Of a stretch of DNA of 64,000 bases, positions 16,506 through 23,357 are shown piece after piece; the first letter of the stretch is position 1; each line of letters starts with the position of its first letter. A program made the translations under genes and the position numbers. Source of the stretch: Nocardioides_B sp963781695 (GTDB taxonomy: Bacteria; Actinomycetota; Actinomycetes; Propionibacteriales; Nocardioidaceae). The notes beneath the pieces were generated by a model. That model was not told where the DNA came from. It ran no database searches and saw nothing but the letters and a program-made list of their open reading frames with translations. The stretch is taken from positions 1,550,001-1,614,000 of the forward strand of contig CAWAGE010000007.1 in NCBI GenBank assembly GCA_963781695.1, in the 5' to 3' direction.

Positions 16506-17369
16506 ATGAGAGTCGCCGTCCACGTCGCGAACTTCACGCTGCCCGGTGGGCCGGGTGCGCTCGCCGCGACGCTCGCGGACGTGGCGCGAGCCGCCGACGA
16601 GGGCGGCTGCGCTGCGCTGACGGTGATGGACCACTACTTCCAGATGGAGAGCCTGGCGACCGCGCAGGACCCGATGCTGGAGGGCTACACGACCCTCGGC
16701 TTCCTGGCCGGCCACACCGAGCGGATCCGGCTCGGGCTGCTGGTCACCGGCGTGACCTACCGTCATCCGGGCCTGCTCGCCAAGATCGTCACGAGCCTCG
16801 ACGTGCTCTCCGGCGGTCGGGCCCTGCTGGGGCTGGGGGCCGCCTGGTACGAGCGGGAGCACCACGGTCTCGGCGTGCCCTTCCCTCCGCTGGCCGAGCG
16901 GTTCGAGCGCCTCGAGGAGACGCTGCAGGTGGTGCGGCAGATGTGGAGCGATGAGGACGGCCCGTTCGAGGGGCGGCACTACCGCCTCGCCGAGACGATC
17001 TGCTCGCCCCGGCCGCTGCAGGTTCCGGGGCCGCCGGTGATGGTCGGTGGCAGCGGCGAGCGCAAGACGCTGCGGCTGGTCGCCCGGTACGCCGACGCCT
17101 GCAACCTGTTCGCGGCCGACGAGGCCACGCTGTCGCACAAGCTGGCCGTCCTCGACGGGCACTGCCGCGACCTCGGGCGCGACCCGGCGACGATCACCCG
17201 GACGGTGATCTCCGGTGCGGACCCGTTCGACCCGGCGTTCCCGGAGACCGTCGCCGGCTACGGCCGGCTGGGGATCGAGCAGGTCTGGGTCGGCCCGAGC
17301 GGGCCCGACCCGGTCGCCTGGGTCAGGCGGCTCACCGAGCAGGTGCTGCCGCGGGTCGCCGCCCTCTGA
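16506..17369 (+). CDS. LLM-class F420-dependent oxidoreductase
   Basis: This 287-residue luciferase-like TIM-barrel enzyme is of the type that uses coenzyme F420 or FMN. Family signatures include TVMDHYFQ near the N-terminus, ERIRLGLLVTGVTYRHPGLLAKIVTSLDVLSGGRALLGLGAAW in sections, and VMVGGSGERKTLRLVARYAD. Actinobacteria carry many such paralogues. The substrate cannot be told from sequence and the neighbours give no pathway. It ends 48 bases before the convergent GNAT gene. Confidence 0.88.
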   Translation: MRVAVHVANFTLPGGPGALAATLADVARAADEGGCAALTVMDHYFQMESLATAQDPMLEGYTTLGFLAGHTERIRLGLLVTGVTYRHPGLLAKIVTSLDVLSGGRALLGLGAAWYEREHHGLGVPFPPLAERFERLEETLQVVRQMWSDEDGPFEGRHYRLAETICSPRPLQVPGPPVMVGGSGERKTLRLVARYADACNLFAADEATLSHKLAVLDGHCRDLGRDPATITRTVISGADPFDPAFPETVAGYGRLGIEQVWVGPSGPDPVAWVRRLTEQVLPRVAAL

Positions 17370-17380
17370 GGCAGTGGGGC

Positions 17381-17401
17381 ACCACCCTCGCGAGCGGTGG
17401 T
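17381..17401. terminator. Short hairpin between convergent genes
   Basis: ACCACC and GGTGGT flank CTCGCGAG, itself a palindrome. This is the only structured element in the 47-base gap between the LLM and GNAT stops. Confidence 0.4.
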
Positions 17402-17416
17402 CGGCCCGGGGCACGC

Positions 17417-17992
17417 TCAGTCGTCGGCCAGGTCCGTGTGCAGCCGCACCTGCCGGACCCGGACGGCGCCGTCACCGTGCAGGTCGAGCTCACGGTGGGC
17501 GCCGTCGGGCGCCCAGCCCGCTGACGCCAGGAAGCCGCGGCGAGGGTCGTCAGTGGCGGTCAGCCACGTCACGGCCAGCTCGAAGCGGTCGGCCCGCAGC
17601 GTGTCGGCGCACGCCTGCACGAGTCGGGAGCCGTGCCCGCGGCCGGTCTGACCGGGGTCGACGATGAGCTCGGCCACCTCGCCGACCCGGACCGGGTCCA
17701 GGTCGGGGTCGGTCGCCGGCCCGGTCACCGCGAACCCGCGCACCGTGGCCCGCTCCAGCGCGACGAGCACCCGGTTGCGGGCATCGCCGGGACGTGCGAG
17801 GGACGACCGCCACGCTGCGGCGACCTCCGCCACGTCCATGGCCGCGAGCACGTCGCCCGGGAGCGTCCCGGCGTACTCCGAGCGCCACGCCCGGACCTGG
17901 ACCGCCGCGACGGCCTCGGCGTCGTCGGCCCAGCCCACGCGGACCGACACGTCCGCGGTCGGGCCGGTCGAGGGGGTGCCAGGCTCGCTCAC
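17417..17992 (-). CDS. GNAT-family N-acetyltransferase
   Basis: This 191-residue protein carries the acetyl-CoA binding loop VDPGQTGRGHGSRLVQA (about residues 120-135). GNAT motif D precedes it (VGEVAELIVDPG), followed by a GFLASAGWAP motif typical of small-molecule acetyltransferases. The GTG at 17992 overlaps the stop of the MFS gene by four bases (GTGA), implying a two-gene operon. An acetyltransferase coupled to an exporter often gives drug or toxic-metabolite resistance, but the substrate here is unknown. Confidence 0.85.
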   Translation of the reverse strand: MSEPGTPSTGPTADVSVRVGWADDAEAVAAVQVRAWRSEYAGTLPGDVLAAMDVAEVAAAWRSSLARPGDARNRVLVALERATVRGFAVTGPATDPDLDPVRVGEVAELIVDPGQTGRGHGSRLVQACADTLRADRFELAVTWLTATDDPRRGFLASAGWAPDGAHRELDLHGDGAVRVRQVRLHTDLADD

Positions 17993-19167
17993 GCGTCCAT
18001 CCTCGCAGGGTGCTCGTCCCGGTCGGCGCTCGCCGGGCCCAGAGCGAGTCCCGCGCCCGCCGCGGCCGTCACCAGACCCGCGAGCAGCAGCAGCCGGGGC
18101 AGGCCCAGCAGGGGCACCAGCGCGCCGGCGACCACCGGTGCGGCGATCCCGGCGACCGAGGCGACCAGCAGCGCGAGCGTGAACGCGGCGGCGGCGTCGG
18201 TCGGCACCCGCTGCGCGGTCCAGATCGCCAGCACCGCGGCGCCGGTCATGTAGCCCACGCCGAAGACCGCTGCCGAGACCAGGACGGCGGGCCAGGACCC
18301 GCTCCACGTGGCCAGCACGACGAGCGCGGTCCCCACCGTCACGCAGCAGGCCGCGGCGACGCGACGGGGACCGACGGCGCGGGTCGCGGTCCCGGTCCGC
18401 AGCGCCACCAGGCCGCTCACCCCGATGAGCGCGTACAGCGTCGGGCCTGCCGCGGCGGGCAGACCCGCCCCCGCGACCGCGTCGGCGGCGTAGGTGAAGT
18501 ACACCGTGCACGCCGCGACGTACACGACGGCGAAGCCCACCGGGGCGCCCAGCGGTCGCCACGGCAGGGGGCGGCGCCGACCCGGTCCGGCGCGAGGGCG
18601 CGGCGAGAGCCGGGGCACCAGTCGCAGGTTGAGGACACCGGCCACCGCGGTCGTGAGCGCGGTACCTGCCCACACCAGCCGCCACGAGCCGGAGGCCGAG
18701 GCGAGGACGGCGAGCAGCCCGACCAGGACCAGACCGCCGCTGGTACCGGTGGAGATGGCGGCCAGCAGCGTCGGGTGCCGGCCCCGCGGCGCGAGCCGGA
18801 CGACGAGGTCGGAGTAGGGCGCCCACACCCAGCCGGCGGCGCTGCCGGCGAGCGCCGCGCCGAGCGCCAGCACCACGGCGGTCGGGGCCAGCGCGACCCC
18901 GACGCAGCCGAGGACGCCGCACCACGACCCCACCGTGACGGGGGCCCGTGGCCCGTGCCGGGCCGCCACCGGTCCTGCCAGCAGCAGCCCGACCAGGTAT
19001 CCGGCGAACGTGCCCCCGGCGATGGCGCCCAGCAGCGCCTCGGGCAGCCCGAGCTCGGCGCGCACCTGCGGCAGCGTGAGGCCGAACAGGTAGCGGACCA
19101 TGCCGAAGGCGACCCCCACCACGCCGGCCCCCGCCAGCCCCACTCGGGTTCCAGGAGACGGCCGCAC
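17989..19167 (-). CDS. MFS transporter
   Basis: This 392-residue major facilitator has about 12 hydrophobic spans. It shows an MFS loop-2/3 motif (LAGPVAARHGPRAPVTVG, about residues 70-90) and a basic central cytoplasmic loop (SPRPRAGPGRRRPLPWRP, about residues 195-215). The GTG at 19167 lies seven bases downstream of a CATACT -10 box, so it is probably leaderless. A longer upstream frame overlaps thyA antisense and was dropped. It is co-transcribed with the GNAT gene. Cargo unknown. Confidence 0.85.
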   Translation of the reverse strand: MRPSPGTRVGLAGAGVVGVAFGMVRYLFGLTLPQVRAELGLPEALLGAIAGGTFAGYLVGLLLAGPVAARHGPRAPVTVGSWCGVLGCVGVALAPTAVVLALGAALAGSAAGWVWAPYSDLVVRLAPRGRHPTLLAAISTGTSGGLVLVGLLAVLASASGSWRLVWAGTALTTAVAGVLNLRLVPRLSPRPRAGPGRRRPLPWRPLGAPVGFAVVYVAACTVYFTYAADAVAGAGLPAAAGPTLYALIGVSGLVALRTGTATRAVGPRRVAAACCVTVGTALVVLATWSGSWPAVLVSAAVFGVGYMTGAAVLAIWTAQRVPTDAAAAFTLALLVASVAGIAAPVVAGALVPLLGLPRLLLLAGLVTAAAGAGLALGPASADRDEHPARMDA

Positions 19168-19180
19168 GGGGTGGAGTATG
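19168..19180 (-). promoter_or_regulatory. Leaderless -10 element of the MFS gene
   Basis: CATACT on the minus strand (19180-19175), seven bases, then GTG at 19167. It lies 11 bp from the oppositely oriented thyA -10 box. Confidence 0.5.
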
Positions 19181-19191
19181 CCGGTCCCGGC

Positions 19192-19203
19192 TAGGCTGGC
19201 GCG
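19192..19203 (+). promoter_or_regulatory. Leaderless -10 element of thyA
   Basis: TAGGCT (19192-19197), six bases, then GTG at 19204. The polymerase footprint here must overlap that of the divergent MFS promoter. Confidence 0.55.
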
Positions 19204-19998
19204 GTGCAGCAGTACCTCGACCTCCTCGCCCGGGTCCTCGACGAGGGGGTCCCCAAGCGGGACCGCACGGGCACCGGCACCCGCAGCGTGTTCGGGCACC
19301 AGATGCGGTTCGACCTGTCCGCCGGCTTCCCGCTGGTGACCACCAAGAGGGTGCACACCCGGTCGGTGTTCGCCGAGCTGCTGTGGTTCCTGCGGGGCGA
19401 CACCAACGTGAGGTGGCTGCAGGACCGCGGCGTCACCATCTGGGACGAGTGGGCCGACGAGGCCGGTGACCTCGGCCCCGTGTACGGCCACCAGTGGCGC
19501 TCGTGGCCGACGCCGGACGGCCGGCACGTCGACCAGCTCGCCCAGGTGGTGGCGGCCATCCGCGCGGACCCGGACTCCCGACGACACCTGGTCTCGGCCT
19601 GGAACGTCGCCGACCTGCCGCGGATGGCGCTGGCGCCCTGCCACGCGCTGTTCCAGTTCTACGTCGCCGACGGCCGGCTGAGCTGCCAGCTCTACCAGCG
19701 CTCGGCCGACGTCTTCCTGGGCGTCCCCTTCAACATCGCCTCCTACGCCCTGCTCACCCACATGGTGGCCCAGGTGACCGGGCTCGAGGCCGGCGACTTC
19801 GTGCACACCCTCGGCGACGCCCACCTGTACCGCAACCACCTGGACCAGGCACGGATCCAGCTGGGCCGCGAGCCCCGGGCGCTGCCGACGCTGCGGCTGG
19901 ACCCGACGGTGGGCGCCCTGGACGCGTTCGACCTCGAGCACGTCTCGGTCGACGGCTACGACCCGCACCCGGCGATCAAGGCCCCGATCGCGGTATGA
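19204..19998 (+). CDS. thyA: Thymidylate synthase ThyA
   Basis: ThyA methylates dUMP to dTMP using methylene-tetrahydrofolate, yielding dihydrofolate. The 264 residues equal the E. coli enzyme in length. The nucleophilic cysteine falls at C146 in LAPCHALFQFYV. Other motifs are RTGTGTRSVFG, LLWFLRGDTNVRWL and QLYQRSADVFLGVPFNIASYALL. The start is a leaderless GTG. dfrA overlaps its stop by four bases, pairing the dihydrofolate producer with the enzyme that recycles it. Confidence 0.97.
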   Translation: MQQYLDLLARVLDEGVPKRDRTGTGTRSVFGHQMRFDLSAGFPLVTTKRVHTRSVFAELLWFLRGDTNVRWLQDRGVTIWDEWADEAGDLGPVYGHQWRSWPTPDGRHVDQLAQVVAAIRADPDSRRHLVSAWNVADLPRMALAPCHALFQFYVADGRLSCQLYQRSADVFLGVPFNIASYALLTHMVAQVTGLEAGDFVHTLGDAHLYRNHLDQARIQLGREPRALPTLRLDPTVGALDAFDLEHVSVDGYDPHPAIKAPIAV

Positions 19999-20522
19999 GC
20001 CGCGGGGAGCACCGGCCGGAGCCCGCGGCCGGCAAGCGGCTGGTGCTGGTCGCGGCGGTGGCCGACAACGGGGTGATCGGCGCCGAGGGCGACATCCCGT
20101 GGCGGATCCCCGAGGACCTGCGGCACTTCCGCGACACCACCCGTGGGAACACCGTGGTGATGGGCCGGCGCACCTTCGAGAGCATCGGCCGGGCGCTGCC
20201 GCAGCGCTCCAACATCGTGCTGACCCGTGACCCGGACTGGCGCGGCGAGGGCGTCCTGGTCGCTGCCGGGCTGGAGCAGGCGCTCGCGCTGGCCCAGGGG
20301 CTGGCCGGCGACGTCATGGTCATCGGCGGCGCCGAGGTCTACGCCAGGGCGCTGCCGGTCGCCACCCACCAGGTGATCACCGAGGTCCACCGCTCGCCCG
20401 CAGGTGACACGCGCTACCCCGAGGTGAGCTGGGACCGGTGGGTCGAGACCCACCGCGAGCCGCACGACGGCTACGACTTCGTGTGGTGGGAGCGCACCGC
20501 TCAGGACCCGGCCCGCCCCTGA
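19995..20522 (+). CDS. dfrA: Dihydrofolate reductase
   Basis: DHFR reduces the dihydrofolate made by ThyA back to tetrahydrofolate with NADPH. This 175-residue type I enzyme shows ADNGVIGAEGDIPWRIPEDLRHF, with the catalytic Asp/Glu-Trp region, and TVVMGRRTFESIGRALPQRSN in sections, which binds NADPH. The ATG overlaps the thyA stop (ATGA). An N-terminal extension of about 14 charged residues precedes the usual first strand, LVLVAAVADN. Confidence 0.96.
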   Translation: MSRGEHRPEPAAGKRLVLVAAVADNGVIGAEGDIPWRIPEDLRHFRDTTRGNTVVMGRRTFESIGRALPQRSNIVLTRDPDWRGEGVLVAAGLEQALALAQGLAGDVMVIGGAEVYARALPVATHQVITEVHRSPAGDTRYPEVSWDRWVETHREPHDGYDFVWWERTAQDPARP

Positions 20523-20583
20523 CCCCCGCGGGTGCATCGCAGAGTCCGTGGGGCTGACGCGCTGCTCGGGGGAGCGGAACCGC

Positions 20584-20596
20584 TAGCCTGGCCACC
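20584..20596 (+). promoter_or_regulatory. Leaderless -10 element of dapA
   Basis: TAGCCT (20584-20589), seven bases, then ATG at 20597. Confidence 0.5.
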
Positions 20597-21505
20597 ATGA
20601 CGTCCGGCATTCTTCCCGACGCGCCCTTCGGGCGTGTGCTCACCGCCATGGTGACCGCCTTCGACGACGACGGCGGTGTCGACCTCGAGGCCACGGCCCG
20701 GGTCGCCGAGTACCTGGTGGCCCACGGCCACGACGGCGTCGTCGTGTCCGGGACCACGGGGGAGTCGCCGACCACCAGCACGGAGGAGGACGGTCTTCTG
20801 CTCCGCGCGGTCCTCGAGGCCGTGGGTGACCGGGCCACCGTGGTCGCCGGGGTGGGCACCAACGACACCGCCCACTCCGTCGAGCTCGCCGCGCAGGCCG
20901 AGAAGCTGGGCGCACACGGCGTGCTGGTGGTCTCGCCCTACTACAACAAGCCGACCCAGGCCGGCCTCGCCGCCCACTTCGAGGCGGTCGCCGACGCCAG
21001 CGGGCTGCCGGTGATGCTCTACGACATCCCCGGACGCACCGGGGTCACCATCGCCCCGCAGACCTACCGGCGCGTCGCCGCCCACGAGCGGGTGGTCGCC
21101 GTCAAGGACGCCGTCGGCGACCTCGCGCGCGGCGTGGCGATCATGGCCGAGACCGGGTTGTCGTACTACTCCGGGGACGACGTGCTGAACCTCGGCTGGC
21201 TGACCCACGGCGGCTGCGGCATCGTCTCGGTCGTCGGCCACGTCGCCGGCGACCACTACCGGGCGATGGTGGACGCGGTCGACCGCGGCGACCTCGCCTC
21301 GGCGCTGGCCACCTACCGGGCGCTGGTGCCGGTCGTGGACGCGGTGATGACCACCGCGCAGGGCGCCATGACCGCCAAGGCCGCCCTGGAACTGCTCGGC
21401 GTGCTGCCCAACCGCCGGGTCCGGCTGCCGCTCGTGGCAGCCGACGAGCCGCTCGTCGACCACCTGCGCGAGGTGCTGACCCGCGCGGACCTGCTGACCC
21501 CCTGA
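20597..21505 (+). CDS. dapA: 4-hydroxy-tetrahydrodipicolinate synthase
   Basis: DapA condenses pyruvate with aspartate semialdehyde, the first committed step to diaminopimelate and lysine. The 302-residue TIM-barrel shows GTTGESPTTSTEE, SPYYNKPTQ, the catalytic tyrosine Y142 in MLYDIPGRTG and the Schiff-base lysine K170 in VVAVKDAVGD. The start is leaderless. RNase J follows after a 17-codon upstream ORF, so the dapA-rnj pair of actinobacteria is preserved. Confidence 0.96.
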   Translation: MTSGILPDAPFGRVLTAMVTAFDDDGGVDLEATARVAEYLVAHGHDGVVVSGTTGESPTTSTEEDGLLLRAVLEAVGDRATVVAGVGTNDTAHSVELAAQAEKLGAHGVLVVSPYYNKPTQAGLAAHFEAVADASGLPVMLYDIPGRTGVTIAPQTYRRVAAHERVVAVKDAVGDLARGVAIMAETGLSYYSGDDVLNLGWLTHGGCGIVSVVGHVAGDHYRAMVDAVDRGDLASALATYRALVPVVDAVMTTAQGAMTAKAALELLGVLPNRRVRLPLVAADEPLVDHLREVLTRADLLTP

Positions 21506-21517
21506 CCGAGGAGTGCC

Positions 21518-21571
21518 ATGACCCCCATCCATCCCGGGACCCTCCCCGCGCCTCGACAGGCCGCTGCATGA
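21518..21571 (+). CDS. Possible 17-residue leader peptide coupled to rnj
   Basis: An ATG at 21518 sits seven bases behind CGAGGAG, the strongest ribosome site in this stretch. It opens an 18-codon frame encoding MTPIHPGTLPAPRQAAA. Its TGA overlaps the rnj ATG (ATGA at 21568-21571), while rnj itself has no good Shine-Dalgarno. The arrangement would make rnj translation depend on ribosomes finishing the small frame. Alternatively, the SD could be a relic. This is seen only in sequence. Confidence 0.45.
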   Translation: MTPIHPGTLPAPRQAAA

Positions 21572-23262
21572 GCAGGCCGCACCTGGAGCTCTCCGCCCCC
21601 AAGCCGCTGCCCGCGGGCGGCCTGCGCGTCATCCCCCTCGGCGGGCTCGGCGACGTCGGGCGCAACATGACGGTCTTCGAGTTCGACGGACGGCTGCTGG
21701 TCGTCGACTGCGGCGTGCTGTTCCCCGAGGACCACCACCCCGGTGTCGACCTGATCCTGCCCGACTTCGACCCGATCCGCGGCCGGCTCGACAAGGTCGA
21801 GGCGCTGGTCCTGACGCACGGGCACGAGGACCACATCGGCGCCACGCCGTACCTGCTCCGTGAGCGCGGGGACATCCCGCTCGTCGGCTCGAAGCTGACC
21901 CTGGCGCTGCTGACCTCCAAGCTGCGCGAGCACCGGCTCAAGGAGACCGTGCAGCACGTGGTCAAGGAGGGGGACTCGATGCAGCTGGGCCCCTTCACGC
22001 TCGAGTTCGTGGCGGTCAACCACTCGATCCCCGACGCGCTCGCGGTGGCCATCCGCACCGGCGCCGGCACGGTCCTGCACACGGGCGACTTCAAGATGGA
22101 CCAGCTCCCGCTGGACGGGCGGATCACCGACCTGCGCGAGTTCGCCCGACTCGGCGTCGAGGGCGTGGACCTGTTCATGGTCGACTCGACCAACGCCGAG
22201 GTCCCCGGGTTCACCACCTCGGAGGTGGAGATCGGACCGGTGCTCGACCGGGTCTTCCACACCAGCCGCGACCAGCGCATCATCGTGGCCTGCTTCGCCT
22301 CCCACATCCACCGGGTCCAGCAGGTCCTGGACGCGGCGGTGGCGCACGGTCGCAAGGTCGCGTACGTCGGCCGCTCGATGGTCCGCAACATGGGGGTCGC
22401 CCGGGAGCTGGGCTACCTCACCGTCCCGCCGAACACGCTGGTCGACGCCAAGCAGCTGGCGGACTACCCGCCGGAGCGGACGGTGCTGATCTCCACGGGC
22501 AGCCAGGGCGAGCCGCTCTCGGCCCTGTCACGGATCGCGCAGCGCAACCACAACTTCGTGCACATCGAGGAGGGCGACACCGTCATCCTCGCCTCCTCGC
22601 TGATCCCCGGCAACGAGAACGCCGTCTACCGCGTCATCAACGGCCTCTCGCGCTGGGGCGCGAACGTCGTCCACAAGGGCAACGCGCTGGTCCACGTCTC
22701 AGGCCACGCCTCGGCGGGCGAGCTGCTCTACTGCTACAACATCGTGCAGCCGAGCAACGTGATGCCGATCCACGGCGAGATCCGCCACCTGCGCGCCAAC
22801 GCCGACCTGGCACGGCGTACCGGCGTGCCCGCCGACCAGGTCGTGCTGGCCGAGGACGGCCTCGTGGTCGACCTGGTCGAGGGCAAGGCGGCGATCACCG
22901 GCAAGGTCGACTGCGGCTACGTGTTCGTCGACGGCTCGTCGGTCGGCGACATCACCGAGTCGTCGCTGAAGGACCGTCGCATCCTGGGCGAGGAGGGCTT
23001 CATCTCGGTGATCGTCGTGGTCGACTCGGTGACCGGCAAGGTCTCCGGTGGCCCGGAGATCCACGCTCGCGGCTTCGTGGAGAACGACTCGATGTTCGAC
23101 GAGATCAAGCCCGCGATCATCGACGCCCTCGACGTGGCGGCTCGCGACGGCGTCGGCGACACCTTCGCGCTGCAGCAGACGATCCGCCGGGTGGTGGGTC
23201 GGTGGGTCTCCAACAAGCACCGCCGCCGCCCGATGATCATCCCGGTGGTCGTCGAGGCCTGA
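21568..23262 (+). CDS. rnj: Ribonuclease J
   Basis: RNase J is a 5'-3' exo- and endoribonuclease of the metallo-beta-lactamase/beta-CASP superfamily that matures and degrades RNA. The 564 residues match the actinobacterial size. Zinc ligands are in LTHGHEDHIGA, VNHSIPDA and LHTGDFKMDQ, and the beta-CASP histidine is in VHVSGHASAGE. The sequence GLGDVGRNMTVFEFDGRLLVVDCGVLFPED is typical in sections. The ATG gives the usual N-terminus and overlaps the stop of a short upstream frame. Confidence 0.96.
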   Translation: MSRPHLELSAPKPLPAGGLRVIPLGGLGDVGRNMTVFEFDGRLLVVDCGVLFPEDHHPGVDLILPDFDPIRGRLDKVEALVLTHGHEDHIGATPYLLRERGDIPLVGSKLTLALLTSKLREHRLKETVQHVVKEGDSMQLGPFTLEFVAVNHSIPDALAVAIRTGAGTVLHTGDFKMDQLPLDGRITDLREFARLGVEGVDLFMVDSTNAEVPGFTTSEVEIGPVLDRVFHTSRDQRIIVACFASHIHRVQQVLDAAVAHGRKVAYVGRSMVRNMGVARELGYLTVPPNTLVDAKQLADYPPERTVLISTGSQGEPLSALSRIAQRNHNFVHIEEGDTVILASSLIPGNENAVYRVINGLSRWGANVVHKGNALVHVSGHASAGELLYCYNIVQPSNVMPIHGEIRHLRANADLARRTGVPADQVVLAEDGLVVDLVEGKAAITGKVDCGYVFVDGSSVGDITESSLKDRRILGEEGFISVIVVVDSVTGKVSGGPEIHARGFVENDSMFDEIKPAIIDALDVAARDGVGDTFALQQTIRRVVGRWVSNKHRRRPMIIPVVVEA

Positions 23263-23276
23263 GGGGTCCCGGACGG

Positions 23277-23312
23277 GCCGGACCGGGCCCAGCAGCCCCG
23301 TCCCGGTCCGGC
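23277..23312 (+). terminator. Perfect hairpin after rnj
   Basis: GCCGGACCGGG (23277-23287) pairs without mismatch with CCCGGTCCGGC (23302-23312) across a 14-base loop. It lies 14 bases past the rnj stop and before the ftsK promoter. Confidence 0.75.
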
Positions 23313-23344
23313 GTGTGGTGCATGTGACTGGTGGGGCGATCCCG

Positions 23345-23357
23345 TAGATTCCTGGTC
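23345..23357 (+). promoter_or_regulatory. Leaderless -10 element of ftsK
   Basis: TAGATT (23345-23350), seven bases, then ATG at 23358. This argues for the ATG over the in-frame GTG at 23331. Confidence 0.55.
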
